The translations under genes and the position numbers were made by a program. From contig NZ_JAEFCF010000001.1 in NCBI RefSeq assembly GCF_016405985.1, forward strand, positions 186,001 to 250,000: a stretch of 64,000 nucleotides of DNA, read 5' to 3'. The stretch is from Paracoccus sp. IB05 (GTDB lineage Bacteria > Pseudomonadota > Alphaproteobacteria > Rhodobacterales > Rhodobacteraceae). Below, in pieces: positions 42,817-52,467 of the stretch. The notes under the pieces are model-generated. The model was not told the origin of the DNA. It saw only the letters and a list, made by a program, of their open reading frames with translations, and searched no databases. Every line of letters starts with the position of its first letter. Positions within the stretch are counted from its first letter, which is position 1.

Positions 42817-44688
42817 ATGACCGGATCTACTGTGCGTCTGACTATGGCGCAGGCCCTTGTTCGTTACCTTTGCAGCCAGTTCACCGAGATTGACGGGCAG
42901 CGCGTTCCGCTTTTTGCAGGTGTTTTCGGTATCTTTGGCCATGGCAATGTGACCTGCCTGTCCGAAGCGCTGGAGACGGTGCAGGACCAGCTTCCGACCT
43001 GGCGCGGCCAGAATGAACAGTCGATGGCGCTGGCCGCGATTGGATTCGCGAAAGCCAAGCAGCGCCGTCAGCTGATGGTCGCGGCGACCTCGATCGGCCC
43101 TGGCGCGGCCAATATGATCACGGCGGCGGGTGTGGCGATGGCGAACCGCCTGCCGGTCCTGCTGATCGCGGGCGATACATTCGCGAACCGCATTCCCGAC
43201 CCTGTGCTGCAACAGGTTGAACATTACAACAACCCGTCGATCACCGTGAATGACGCCTTCAAGCCGGTGGTGCGTTACTGGGATCGCATTGTTCTGCCGG
43301 AACAAATCATCCAGTCGCTGCCCCAGGCCGTGGCCGTGATGCTGGACCCCGCCGATTGCGGCCCGGCTTTCATCGGTCTGGCCCAGGACACCCAGGAAGT
43401 CGCCTACGATTACCCGGAAGTCTTCTTCGAGCCGAAGGTCTGGAAGATTCCCCGCCCGCGCCCCGACCGCGATTCGGTCGCCGCTGCTGTCGAAGTGCTG
43501 AAAGGCGCGAAACTGCCGCTGATCATCTCGGGCGGTGGCGTGCGCTACAGCCGTGCCGAACAGGCGCTGGCCGATTTCGCCGCCAAACGCGGCATCCCGG
43601 TTGTGGAAACCGTGGCGGGCAAGGGTGCTTTCACCCATGACCATCCGGTGCATATCGGGCCGGTGGGCATCCTCGGCTCGACCTCGGCGAATGAGCTGGC
43701 GCGGGAGGCGGATGTGATTCTCGCCATCGGCACCAGGTTGCAGGATTTCACCACGGGGTCGTGGACCGCGTTTTCGAAATCAGCGCAGTTCATCTCGCTG
43801 AACGCGGCGCGGTTCGATGCGATCAAGCACCGGGCGCTCTCGGTTGTGGGCGATGCGAAGGAGGGCATTCTGGAGCTCGACGCGGCTCTGGGCAGCTGGA
43901 AGGCTGACGCGGGACTCTTGCCGCGCGGCAAGAAGCTGTTTACCGAATGGAACAAGCTGCTCGACAGCCTGCAGGCCCCGACCGATGCAGCGGTGCCGTC
44001 CTATCAGCAGGTCGTCAATGTGGTGAATCAGGCAGCGCGCCCGGGTGATACGCTCGTCACTGCGGCCGGTGGTCTGCCGGGCGAGGTCGTCAAAGGCTGG
44101 CGCGTCAAAGACCCGCATACTTTCGACTGCGAATTCGGTTTCTCCTGCATGGGCTATGAGATCCCGGCGGGCTGGGGCGCCGCCATGGCGCAGGAAGGCC
44201 CGGGCGGCACTGGTGGCACGCCCATCGTGATGCTGGGCGACGGCACCTATATGATGGGCAACTCGGACATCTATTCGGCGGCGCTGACCGGCCATAAGAT
44301 GATCGTGATCGTCTGCGATAATGGTGGCTATGCGGTGATCAACCGGTTGCAACAGGCCAAGGGCGTGCCGGGCTTCAACAACCTGTTGAAAGACTGTCGC
44401 ATCCGCGACCGCAACAACCCGCTGCATGTCGATTTCGTGGCCCATGCCAAATCCATGGGCGCGGCGGCGAAACATGTCGAAAGCCTTGCCGATCTGCCTG
44501 CCGCCCTGGAATGGGCCTATGATCAGGACGGCGTGACGGTCCTGTCGATTGTCACCGACGCCTGGACCTGGACGCCGGGTGATGCCGACTGGGATGTCGG
44601 CGTGCCTGAGGTTTCGACCTTTGAATCGGTCCGCACCGCGCGGGCCAATCAGGAAAAAATTCGCAAACAACAGCGTATCGGGGTCTGA
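42817..44688 (+). CDS. iolD: 3D-(3,5/4)-trihydroxycyclohexane-1,2-dione hydrolase
   Basis: The 623-residue thiamine-diphosphate enzyme opens the diketo-inositol ring to 5-deoxy-glucuronate. It shows the three-domain TPP layout: N-terminal MAQALVRYLCSQFTEIDGQ and VFGIFGHGNV, a central Rossmann domain, and a C-terminal TPP-binding motif GDGTYMMGNSDI. The ATG at 42817 follows a strong AGGAGGAGG site. It is first in the plus-strand iolD-iolE-SDR-isomerase-Gfo-iolC-iolB operon. Confidence 0.94.
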   Translation: MTGSTVRLTMAQALVRYLCSQFTEIDGQRVPLFAGVFGIFGHGNVTCLSEALETVQDQLPTWRGQNEQSMALAAIGFAKAKQRRQLMVAATSIGPGAANMITAAGVAMANRLPVLLIAGDTFANRIPDPVLQQVEHYNNPSITVNDAFKPVVRYWDRIVLPEQIIQSLPQAVAVMLDPADCGPAFIGLAQDTQEVAYDYPEVFFEPKVWKIPRPRPDRDSVAAAVEVLKGAKLPLIISGGGVRYSRAEQALADFAAKRGIPVVETVAGKGAFTHDHPVHIGPVGILGSTSANELAREADVILAIGTRLQDFTTGSWTAFSKSAQFISLNAARFDAIKHRALSVVGDAKEGILELDAALGSWKADAGLLPRGKKLFTEWNKLLDSLQAPTDAAVPSYQQVVNVVNQAARPGDTLVTAAGGLPGEVVKGWRVKDPHTFDCEFGFSCMGYEIPAGWGAAMAQEGPGGTGGTPIVMLGDGTYMMGNSDIYSAALTGHKMIVIVCDNGGYAVINRLQQAKGVPGFNNLLKDCRIRDRNNPLHVDFVAHAKSMGAAAKHVESLADLPAALEWAYDQDGVTVLSIVTDAWTWTPGDADWDVGVPEVSTFESVRTARANQEKIRKQQRIGV

Positions 44689-44692
44689 TACC

Positions 44693-45586
44693 ATGAAAGC
44701 GAAACTTGGAATTGCCCCGATTGCCTGGTGGAATGACGACCTCGCGGAACTGTCGGATGATGTGAGCCTTGAGGAATGTCTGCGCCAGGCCTCGGTCGCG
44801 GGCTTCACCGGTATGGAGACCGGCCGCCGCTTCCCGATGGATATGGCAGAGCTTGGGCCGATTCTCGACCGCTTCGGCATCTCGGTCTGTGGCGGCTGGT
44901 TCTCGGGCCTCTTGGTCGATGGTGATATCGAGGTCGAGAAGGACCGCATCGCGGAACAGATGGCCTTTTTCATCGCGGCCAAAGCGCCCTGCATTGTCTA
45001 TGGCGAGACGGCGCGCTCGATCCAGGGCGTGCGCTCGGCACCGCTCGCGACAAAGGCGAAGCTGACTGAAACCGAGATGGCGGCTTACGGTCGCAAGATC
45101 AGCGACTTCGCCGACTGGTGCGCGAAACAGGGGATGCCGATCTCCTATCACCACCATATGGCGGCGGTGGTGGAGACCGAGCCGGAGATTGATCTCTTCC
45201 TGAAGCATTCTTCTGTGCCGCTCTTGTTTGATGCCGGTCACCTCGCCTTCGCGGGCGGCGATCTGATGCGGGTGATCGACAACCACCATGCGCGCTTCAC
45301 CCATGTCCACACCAAGGACATCCGGCAATCGGTGATCGACGGCCTGGACCGTACGAAAGAGAGCTTCCTTGATGCGGTGATCAAAGGTGCCTTTACCGTG
45401 CCGGGCGATGGCTCGCTGGACTTTGAGGCGATTGTGAAAGCGCTGGCCCAGAAGGGCTATGAAGGCTGGTTCGTGGTCGAGGCAGAGCAGGATCCGAAAA
45501 TCTCGCCGCCGCTGGAAATGGCAGTGAAGGGCCATAAAGAGCTGATGCGCGTCATGGCCGCCGCCGGCTATGAGGTGGCGAAATGA
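44693..45586 (+). CDS. iolE: myo-Inosose-2 dehydratase
   Basis: The 297-residue AP_endonuc_2 TIM-barrel enzyme dehydrates scyllo-inosose to the diketone used by IolD. Features: LGIAPIAWWNDDLAEL at the N-terminus, GFTGMETGRRFP, YHHHMAAVVETEPEID, LLFDAGHLAFAGGD and HVHTKDIR, which together give the metal-binding His/Asp/Glu set. It starts 4 bp after iolD and overlaps the SDR gene by 4 bp. Confidence 0.93.
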   Translation: MKAKLGIAPIAWWNDDLAELSDDVSLEECLRQASVAGFTGMETGRRFPMDMAELGPILDRFGISVCGGWFSGLLVDGDIEVEKDRIAEQMAFFIAAKAPCIVYGETARSIQGVRSAPLATKAKLTETEMAAYGRKISDFADWCAKQGMPISYHHHMAAVVETEPEIDLFLKHSSVPLLFDAGHLAFAGGDLMRVIDNHHARFTHVHTKDIRQSVIDGLDRTKESFLDAVIKGAFTVPGDGSLDFEAIVKALAQKGYEGWFVVEAEQDPKISPPLEMAVKGHKELMRVMAAAGYEVAK

Positions 45587-46395
45587 ACCGGATCGACGGG
45601 AAAGTCGCGATTGTCACCGGCGGCACCCAGGGCCTTGGCGCGGCGATTGCCCGGCTCTTTGCCGAGGCCGGTGCCGCAGGCATCGTGATCGTCGGGCGCG
45701 GCGAGGAAAAAGGCCGCGCGGTCGCCAAGTCGATCTTTGACGCGACCGGCGTTCCGGTGGAACTGGTGCTGGCCGACCTCGGCAATATCGAGGATGTGGC
45801 GAAGATTGTCCCTGCGGCTGACAAGCGTTTCGGCCGGGTCGATATCCTCGTGAACGCGGCGGGCCTGACGGATCGCGGCAATATGCTCAACACCTCGCCG
45901 GAGCTTTTTGACCGCATGATCGCGGTCAATACCCGCGCGCCGTTCTTCCTGATCCAGGACGCGGCAAAGGTGATGATCCGCGAGGGGATCGAGGGCCGTG
46001 TGGTCAATATCGGTTCGATGTCGGGGCTGGCGGGCCAGCCTTTCCTCGCGCCCTATTCGACCTCGAAAGGTGCGCTTTCGACCCTGACCCGCCATGCCGG
46101 TTTCGCGCTGATGCGGCATAAGATCCATATCAACCAACTCGATATCGGCTGGATGAATTCGGATCATGAACGGGCGCTCGTGCTTTCGGAAACCGGTGAC
46201 CCGGATTTCATCGACCGGGCGGCGGCGGCGAAACCCTTTGGCCGGATCCTCGACCCGAAAGAGGTGGCGCGCGCGGTGCTCTGGATGGCCTCGGATGATG
46301 GCGGCATGATGACAGGCGCGGTCATTCCCTTCGACCAGTCGGTCTATGGCGGCTATGACGACGCACCCGTGCCTGCGGGCGCGCTGGAGGGTTGA
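45583..46395 (+). CDS. SDR-family NAD(P)-dependent oxidoreductase
   Basis: The 270-residue classical short-chain dehydrogenase has cofactor motif TGGTQGLGAAIA, NAAG at about residue 88, catalytic Ser in VVNIGSMSG, and Y-S-T-S-K. It lies inside the iol operon, coupled to iolE, so it probably oxidises or reduces an inositol isomer, methylated inositol or inosose. Substrate not readable. Confidence 0.87.
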   Translation: MNRIDGKVAIVTGGTQGLGAAIARLFAEAGAAGIVIVGRGEEKGRAVAKSIFDATGVPVELVLADLGNIEDVAKIVPAADKRFGRVDILVNAAGLTDRGNMLNTSPELFDRMIAVNTRAPFFLIQDAAKVMIREGIEGRVVNIGSMSGLAGQPFLAPYSTSKGALSTLTRHAGFALMRHKIHINQLDIGWMNSDHERALVLSETGDPDFIDRAAAAKPFGRILDPKEVARAVLWMASDDGGMMTGAVIPFDQSVYGGYDDAPVPAGALEG

Positions 46396-46398
46396 GCG

Positions 46399-47460
46399 AT
46401 GCGCACGATCAAAGGACCAGGGATCTTTCTTGCGCAGTTTGCTGCGGATGACGCGCCCTATAATACGCTGCCGGGCCTCGCGGCCTGGGCGGCGGAGAAG
46501 GGTTTCAAGGGCGTGCAGATCCCGACCTGGGAGACGCGTCTGATCGATATGGAAAAGGCGGCGACCTCGGACGCTTACAGAGATGAGATCAAGGGCCTGC
46601 TGGCCGATCACGGGCTGGAAATCACCGAATTTGCTTCGCATATCACCGGCCAGCTGGTGGCGGCGCATCCCTGTCATGACGGGGTGCTGGATGCCTTTGC
46701 GCCCGCACATGTGCGTGGCAACCCTGCGCGCCGCCGCGCCTGGGCGGAAGAACAATTGCGTTTCGCGGCCCGCGCCTCGCAGCGGTTCGGGATCGACCGG
46801 CATGTGACCTTCTCGGGCGCGCTTTTATGGCCCTATCTCTACCCCTATCCGCAATGGCCCGAGGGGCTGGTCGAGGAAGGGTTTGACGAGCTTGCCCGCC
46901 GCTGGACGCCGATCCTCAATGATTTCGACGCGCATGGCGTGGATGTCTGCTACGAAATCCACCCGATGGAAGACCTGCATGACGGGCATTCCTGGGAGTA
47001 TTTTCTGGGTAAAGTGAACAACCATCCCCGGGCCAATCTGATGTATGACCCAAGCCATCTGGTCCTGCAGGGCATGGATTATCTGAGTTTCATCGACCAT
47101 TACCATGACCGCATACGCACCTTCCATGTGAAGGATGCCGAGTTCCGCCCCGATGGCAAATCCGGCGCCTATGGCGGCTATATGCCCTGGTCGAAACGCG
47201 CGGGCCGTTTCCGCAGCCCGGGCGATGGCCAGGTCGATTTCGGCGCCATTTTCACCAGATTGTCCACTTACGGCTTTGACGGCTGGGCGGTGCTGGAATG
47301 GGAATGTTTCATCAAAAACCCCGAAGACGGCGCGCGTGAGGGCGCTCAGTTCATCAGGGATCACATTATCCGCGTCTCGGACCGGGCCTTTGATGATTTC
47401 GTGAAATCCGGCGCGGACCGGGCAGCCAACCGGGCGATGCTCGGGCTGGGGGAAGCATGA
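46399..47460 (+). CDS. Sugar phosphate isomerase/epimerase-type TIM-barrel protein (MocC-like role possible)
   Basis: The 353-residue AP_endonuc_2 protein has GFKGVQIPTWETRLIDMEKA, VDVCYEIHPMEDLHDG, LMYDPSHLVLQGMDY, RTFHVKDAEF and WAVLEWECF, giving the His/Asp/Glu metal ligands of the barrel. Its relatives include inosose isomerases or dehydratases and the rhizopine gene product MocC. Coupled to the following Gfo/Idh/MocA gene by ATGA, it resembles the mocC-mocA pairing. Exact reaction unknown. Confidence 0.8.
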   Translation: MRTIKGPGIFLAQFAADDAPYNTLPGLAAWAAEKGFKGVQIPTWETRLIDMEKAATSDAYRDEIKGLLADHGLEITEFASHITGQLVAAHPCHDGVLDAFAPAHVRGNPARRRAWAEEQLRFAARASQRFGIDRHVTFSGALLWPYLYPYPQWPEGLVEEGFDELARRWTPILNDFDAHGVDVCYEIHPMEDLHDGHSWEYFLGKVNNHPRANLMYDPSHLVLQGMDYLSFIDHYHDRIRTFHVKDAEFRPDGKSGAYGGYMPWSKRAGRFRSPGDGQVDFGAIFTRLSTYGFDGWAVLEWECFIKNPEDGAREGAQFIRDHIIRVSDRAFDDFVKSGADRAANRAMLGLGEA

Positions 47461-48614
47461 CGCGGCAATTGCGGCTTGGGATGATCGGCGGTGGTGAAGG
47501 GGCCTATATCGGCAATATCCACCGCCTGGCGGCACGGCTTGATGGCGCATGGGTGCTGGTGGCGGGGGCCTTTGACGCAGATCCCGCAAAGGGCCGGGCT
47601 TTCGCACAAAGCCAGGGCATCGCCCTGGATCGCAGCTACGGGACATATCAGGAGCTGATCGCGGGGGAGCTCGCCCGCGAGGACCGCGTCGATGCCGTCG
47701 CGATCTGTACGCCCAATTTCACCCATTATCCGATGGCGAAGGCGCTGATCGAGGCGGGCATTGCGGTGATCTGTGAAAAGCCGCTGACCGCCACGCTGGA
47801 AGAGGCCCTGGCGCTGGAGGAACTCGCCCGGGCGCGGGGTGTTTTCGTCGGCGTCACCTATACTTATTCCGGCTATCCGATGGTGCATGAGGCCCGCGCG
47901 CGGGTCGCGGCAGGTGAGATCGGCGCGGTCCGGACCGTGCAGGTCGAATATCCGCTGGAATGGATGGCGACGACGATTGAGGCTCAGGGCAATCCACAGG
48001 CCGCCTGGCGGACCGACCCGAAAAAGAACGGGCGCGGCGGCTCCATCGGCGATATCGGCACCCATGCCTATCACCTTGCGGGCTTTGTCACCGGGCTGCG
48101 ACTGGAATCGCTGACCGCCGATCTTGCGACCTTTGTGAACGGTCGTTCGCTTGACGACAATGCGCATGTGATGCTGCGCTATGAGGGCGGCGCGCGCGGG
48201 CTTTTGTGGTCGAGCCAGGTCGCCATCGGCAATTCCAACGGTGTGCGGATCCGGGTCTTTGGTGGCAAGGGCTCGCTTGCCTGGTATCAGGAACAGCCCA
48301 ATGAGCTGGTCCTGACCCCGCTTGAGGGCCGCGTGCAGACCATCAAGCGCGGCGCGGGCGATCTGTCACCGGCGGCGAAGGCGCGGACCCGTACGCCTCC
48401 GGGCCATCCCGAAGGCTATCTCGAGGCCTTCGCCAATCTCTATCTCGGTTTTGCCGAGGCGATCCGCGCCCGGGCAGAGGGCCGCGTGCCTGCGCCCATC
48501 GGCCAGGACCTGCCGCTGATCCAGGACGGGGTCAGGGGCGTCGCTTTTGTCGAGGCGGTTGTCGACAGCCATGAGGCCGAAGATCAGCCCTGGATCACGC
48601 CCGTCGCAGTTTGA
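47457..48614 (+). CDS. Gfo/Idh/MocA family oxidoreductase
   Basis: The 385-residue dehydrogenase has LGMIGGGEGAYIGNIHR, VAICTPNFTHYPMAKALIEA, the catalytic Lys in ICEKPLTATL, and GGSIGDIGTHAYHLAGFVTG. It resembles the truncated gene at the window's right end (shared VAICTPN motif and YPxxHxxMV segment), so the island carries a pair of related dehydrogenases. Likely substrates are inositol isomers or derivatives. Confidence 0.85.
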   Translation: MTRQLRLGMIGGGEGAYIGNIHRLAARLDGAWVLVAGAFDADPAKGRAFAQSQGIALDRSYGTYQELIAGELAREDRVDAVAICTPNFTHYPMAKALIEAGIAVICEKPLTATLEEALALEELARARGVFVGVTYTYSGYPMVHEARARVAAGEIGAVRTVQVEYPLEWMATTIEAQGNPQAAWRTDPKKNGRGGSIGDIGTHAYHLAGFVTGLRLESLTADLATFVNGRSLDDNAHVMLRYEGGARGLLWSSQVAIGNSNGVRIRVFGGKGSLAWYQEQPNELVLTPLEGRVQTIKRGAGDLSPAAKARTRTPPGHPEGYLEAFANLYLGFAEAIRARAEGRVPAPIGQDLPLIQDGVRGVAFVEAVVDSHEAEDQPWITPVAV

Positions 48615-48650
48615 GACCACGCGTTTGCCCCGGGGGAGGGGGTTTGTGAG

Positions 48651-50579
48651 ATGACGAAAAAGCTGGATCTCGTGACCATTGGCCGGTCCTCCATTGACCT
48701 CTATGGGGCGCAGGTGGGTGGCCGGCTGGAAGATATGGGCGCGTTTCAGAAATATGTCGGCGGCTCCCCCACCAATATGGCGGTGGGGACGGCCCGGCTG
48801 GGGCTGAAACCGGCGCTGGTCACCCGGGTGGGCGATGAACATATGGGCCGGTTCCTGCGCGAAGAGCTGGCGCGCGAAGGCGTCGATACCCGCGGCGTGG
48901 TGACCGACCCGGAACGGCTGACGGCGCTGGTTTTGCTGGGGATCCGCGATGAGCATCAGTTCCCGCTGATCTTCTACCGTGAGAATTGCGCCGATATGGC
49001 GCTGTGCGAGGATGATATTGACGAGGCGCTGATCGCGGACACCCGCGCAGTGGTCGCGACCGGCACTCATCTTTCGCATCCGCGTACCAAGGCGGCGGTG
49101 CTGAAGGCGCTGGCGCTGGCCCGCCAGCATGGCGCGCGGACGGCGCTGGATATTGATTACCGCCCGAACCTCTGGGGCGTCGCGGGTCATGGGGACGGCG
49201 AGAGCCGTTTCGTCGAAAGCGCCGAGGTGACGGCCAAGCTGCAAACGACGCTGCATCTCTTTGATCTGATTGTCGGGACCGAGGAAGAGTTCCATATCGC
49301 GGGCGGTTCGACCGATACGATTGCGGCGCTTCGGGCCGTGCGCGCGCTCAGCAGCGCCACACTGGTCTGCAAACGCGGCGCGGCGGGGGCGGTGGCCTTT
49401 ACCGGCGCGGTGCCCGACAGCCTCGATGCGGGCGAGACCGGGCCGGGGTTCCCGATCGAGGTGTTCAACGTGCTGGGCGCGGGGGACGGGTTCATGTCGG
49501 GCCTGCTGAAGGGCTGGCTGGATGATGAGAAATGGCCGCGCGCTCTGAAATATGCCAATGCCTGCGGGGCTTTCGCGGTGTCGCGCCATGGCTGTGCGCC
49601 GGCCTATCCTTCGCTGGCCGAACTGGAGTTCTTCCTGGATCGCGGTGTGACCCGCCCGGATCTGAGAAACGACGCAGCGCTGGAACAGATCCACTGGTCG
49701 ACCAACCGCCGGGCGCTGCGGGGCGAAAGCCGGGGCAATCCGTGGCGGGATATCCGCGTCTTTGCTTTTGATCACCGGATGCAGCTGGAGCAGATGCAAG
49801 GCGCAACGCCGGCCAAAATCGGAGCCTTCAAAGAACTGTGCCTTCAGGCTGCGCAGGGCGTCCAGGCGGGCCGGCCGGGTTATGGCATCCTCTGCGACAA
49901 CCGCCTCGGCAAGACCGCGCTGCATGCGACAGCGGGAACCGGGCTCTGGGTCGGACGTCCGGTGGAATGGCCGGGCTCGCGCCCCCTGAGCCTTGAGCCC
50001 GAGATCGGCGCGGATTACGGCGGGCTGGTCGAATGGCCGCTGGATCATGTGGTCAAGGTGCTGTGTTTCTGCCACCCTGATGACGATGCCGCGACCTGGG
50101 CGCAGCAGGAAGACGTGGTGAAACGTCTGTTTGCCGCAGCGCGCCGCAACCGGCTGGAATTCCTGCTCGAGGTGATCCCGTCCAAGGTGGCACCGGTCGA
50201 TGACATGACCACGGCCAGGATCATCCGCCGCTTCTACGATCTGGGGATCTATCCTGACTGGTGGAAGCTCGAGCCGATGAAGAGCGCCGAGGCCTGGGCC
50301 AATGCCGTCGCCGCCATTGAGGATAACGACCCGAACACGCGCGGCATCGTGATCCTTGGCCTTGACGCGCCCGAGGCGGAGCTGGCCGCAAGCTTCCGCG
50401 TCGCGGCGGCGCAGCCGCTGGTCCGGGGCTTTGCGGTCGGACGGTCGATCTTTGGTGATGTGGCGCGGGCCTGGATGGAGGGTAAGGCGGATGACGCCGG
50501 GGCGGTCGCGGAGATGTCGGCGCGCTACAGCCGGCTGTGTGAGATCTGGGATCAGGCAAGGCGCGCCAGCGCCGGCTGA
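48651..50579 (+). CDS. iolC: 5-Dehydro-2-deoxygluconokinase with C-terminal DUF2090 domain
   Basis: The 642-residue protein has an N-terminal PfkB/ribokinase domain (about 1-325): GRSSIDLYGAQVGG, VGGSPTNMAVGTARLG, and the anion hole/base motif NVLGAGDGFMSGLLKG. A TIM-barrel-like DUF2090 domain (about 340-640) starts at DIRVFAFDHRMQLEQM. The kinase makes 5-dehydro-2-deoxygluconate-6-phosphate. The DUF2090 part, common in alphaproteobacterial IolC, may be the aldolase acting on that product (IolJ role), as no separate iolJ is seen. Confidence 0.93.
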   Translation: MTKKLDLVTIGRSSIDLYGAQVGGRLEDMGAFQKYVGGSPTNMAVGTARLGLKPALVTRVGDEHMGRFLREELAREGVDTRGVVTDPERLTALVLLGIRDEHQFPLIFYRENCADMALCEDDIDEALIADTRAVVATGTHLSHPRTKAAVLKALALARQHGARTALDIDYRPNLWGVAGHGDGESRFVESAEVTAKLQTTLHLFDLIVGTEEEFHIAGGSTDTIAALRAVRALSSATLVCKRGAAGAVAFTGAVPDSLDAGETGPGFPIEVFNVLGAGDGFMSGLLKGWLDDEKWPRALKYANACGAFAVSRHGCAPAYPSLAELEFFLDRGVTRPDLRNDAALEQIHWSTNRRALRGESRGNPWRDIRVFAFDHRMQLEQMQGATPAKIGAFKELCLQAAQGVQAGRPGYGILCDNRLGKTALHATAGTGLWVGRPVEWPGSRPLSLEPEIGADYGGLVEWPLDHVVKVLCFCHPDDDAATWAQQEDVVKRLFAAARRNRLEFLLEVIPSKVAPVDDMTTARIIRRFYDLGIYPDWWKLEPMKSAEAWANAVAAIEDNDPNTRGIVILGLDAPEAELAASFRVAAAQPLVRGFAVGRSIFGDVARAWMEGKADDAGAVAEMSARYSRLCEIWDQARRASAG

Positions 50580-50614
50580 TGCCCGCGCCCGCGCCAGTGA
50601 CAGGAATCGTATCC

Positions 50615-51412
50615 ATGAGCCAATTGCAACTGAAACCCTTCGGCACCACGGGCAAGGTGCATCAGGTCACCCCCGCTTCGGCCGGCTGGCGCTATGTCGG
50701 CTTTTCGCTCTATCGGCTGCGGCCCGGCGAGACGGCGGCGGAAGCGACCGGCAGTGATGAGGTGATCCTGGTCATGATCGAGGGCAAGGCCGCCTTCAGT
50801 GCCGCCGGTCAGGACTGGGGCCTGCTTGGCGAGCGGATGAATGTCTTTGAAAAGACCCCGCCGCACAGCCTTTATGTGCCGCCGGGGCAGGACTGGCGCG
50901 CGGTGGCCGAAACCGCCTGCACCATCGCGGTCTGTGCCGCGCCCGGCAAGGGCAATTACCCGGCGCGCCGGCTTGGCCCCGATGGCATCACCCTGACCGA
51001 GCGCGGATCGGGCTGCAATCTGCGGCTGGTGAACAATATCGCGATGGAGATGCATGACGTCTGTGACAGTCTGCTCGTCACCGAAGTTTATACCCCCGCT
51101 GGCAACTGGTCGTCTTACCCAAGCCACCGCCACGACGAGGATGATTTTCCCCGCATCACCTATCTCGAAGAGACCTATTACCACCGGTTGAACCCGGGCG
51201 ATGGTTTTGCCTTTCAGCGCGTCTATACCGATGACGGGCAGTTTGATGAGGTCATGGCGGTGAAAGATGGCGATGTGGTGCTTGTTCCGCGCGGCCATCA
51301 CCCCTGCGGCGCGCCCTACGGGTTCGAGCTCTACTACCTCAACGTCATGGCCGGCCCGCGCCGCAACTGGCGCTTTGTGGCGGACCCGGCGGTCGCATTC
51401 CTGATGAAGTGA
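50615..51412 (+). CDS. iolB: 5-Deoxy-glucuronate isomerase
   Basis: The 265-residue double-cupin enzyme isomerises 5-deoxy-glucuronate to 5-dehydro-2-deoxygluconate. Motifs: VHQVTPASAGWRYVGFSLYRL, WSSYPSHRHDEDDFP (metal His/Glu cluster), EETYYHRLNPGDGFAFQRVY and PRGHHPCGAPYGFELYYLNV (read in parts). The ATG at 50615 with CAGGAAT upstream matches the family N-terminus; an ATG at 50579 overlapping the iolC stop would add 12 residues. Last gene of the operon, followed by a strong hairpin. Confidence 0.92.
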   Translation: MSQLQLKPFGTTGKVHQVTPASAGWRYVGFSLYRLRPGETAAEATGSDEVILVMIEGKAAFSAAGQDWGLLGERMNVFEKTPPHSLYVPPGQDWRAVAETACTIAVCAAPGKGNYPARRLGPDGITLTERGSGCNLRLVNNIAMEMHDVCDSLLVTEVYTPAGNWSSYPSHRHDEDDFPRITYLEETYYHRLNPGDGFAFQRVYTDDGQFDEVMAVKDGDVVLVPRGHHPCGAPYGFELYYLNVMAGPRRNWRFVADPAVAFLMK

Positions 51413-51430
51413 GCCCTCGGCCATGAAAAA

Positions 51431-51454
51431 GGGCGCGGGATAAACCCCGCGCCC
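51431..51454. terminator. Bidirectional terminator between iolB and the sugar-transport operon
   Basis: GGGCGCGGG (51431-51439) pairs perfectly with CCCGCGCCC (51446-51454) with a six-base loop. It is preceded by AAAAA on the plus strand, which gives a U-run for transcripts arriving from the minus strand. Confidence 0.7.
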
Positions 51455-51473
51455 TCTCGCGTTTCGGACAGGT

Positions 51474-52442
51474 TCAGTAGGGGCTGTCGGGGAAGTAATA
51501 TTCCGCCGCGTTCTCAGCCGTGATCAGCGGGCTGTCGAGCGTGTAGATGCCATGCACCGGCGATTGCACCGCATAGCGCGCGGCGGTGACGGTGATCGCG
51601 GGGATGATCAGGGTCGGCGGGTAGAAGATGTCAGCGTCGATCAGCGCGTCCCCATCCATGATCAGCTTGATCACCCGGTTCATCCCCGAGCCGCCCAGCA
51701 GCTTCATCCCCTCCGCACGGCCGGCCTGTTCGATGGCCGCTTTGGCGCCAAGCGCCGCGTCATCGTCACCGGCCCAGACCCCGTCGATCTGGGGGAAGCG
51801 GGTGAGGAAGTCCTGCATCACCTCAAACCCCTTATCGGGGTTCCAGTTGGCATATTGCATGTCGAGAACCTCGATCCCCGACCCTTCGAGGGCGGCGTTG
51901 AAGGCCTCGATGCGGATATTGTCGATGGCGGTCGGGATGCCGCGCATGACGACGATCTTGCCGCCATTGGGCAGCTTGCCCTTAAAGTAATCGGCGGCGA
52001 TCTTGCCATATTGCGGGTTATTGCCGCCGACATAGAGATCTTCAACGCCCGGCTCGGACAGGCCACGGTCAACGGCGGTGATGAAGATGCCACGCGCCTT
52101 GGCGGCCTTGACCGGCTCGGTCAGCGGGTCGCTTTCCATCGGCAGGATTACCAGCGCAGTGATGCCCTGGGCGATCAGGTCTTCGACATTATTGACCTGG
52201 GCCTGGACATCGCCGGCGGTGGTCACCACGAAATCAAGCTGCGGGAAGGCGGCCTGCAAGGATTTGACGGTGCGCTCGGTGTGATAGTTCAGACCGCCGG
52301 TCCAGCCATGGGTCGCGGCCGGGATCGCGATGCCGATTTTCGCGACTTTTTCTTGTGCGCGGGCGGGCAGGGCGGCCAGCGGCAGCGCCATGCCTGCGGC
52401 CGATGCCACCAGCATATTGCGGCGGGAAAGGTGGGCTTTCAT
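51474..52442 (-). CDS. Ribose/inositol-type ABC transporter substrate-binding protein
   Basis: The 322-residue protein has a twin-arginine leader (SRRNMLVASAAGMALPLAAL then PARAQ). The Peripla_BP_4 body has IGIAIPAATHGWTGGLNYH, VNNVEDLIAQGITALVILP, AVDRGLSEPGVEDLYVGGNN and GVWAGDDDAALGAKAAIEQA. It would deliver a cyclitol or sugar to the permease/ATPase encoded upstream in the same minus-strand operon. Position within an iol/moc-like island favours inositol or a derivative (compare MocB). The start at 52442 is preceded by GGAGGAGA. Confidence 0.87.
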   Translation of the reverse strand: MKAHLSRRNMLVASAAGMALPLAALPARAQEKVAKIGIAIPAATHGWTGGLNYHTERTVKSLQAAFPQLDFVVTTAGDVQAQVNNVEDLIAQGITALVILPMESDPLTEPVKAAKARGIFITAVDRGLSEPGVEDLYVGGNNPQYGKIAADYFKGKLPNGGKIVVMRGIPTAIDNIRIEAFNAALEGSGIEVLDMQYANWNPDKGFEVMQDFLTRFPQIDGVWAGDDDAALGAKAAIEQAGRAEGMKLLGGSGMNRVIKLIMDGDALIDADIFYPPTLIIPAITVTAARYAVQSPVHGIYTLDSPLITAENAAEYYFPDSPY

Positions 52443-52467
52443 TGGGGGTCTCCTCCGGTTGAAAAAC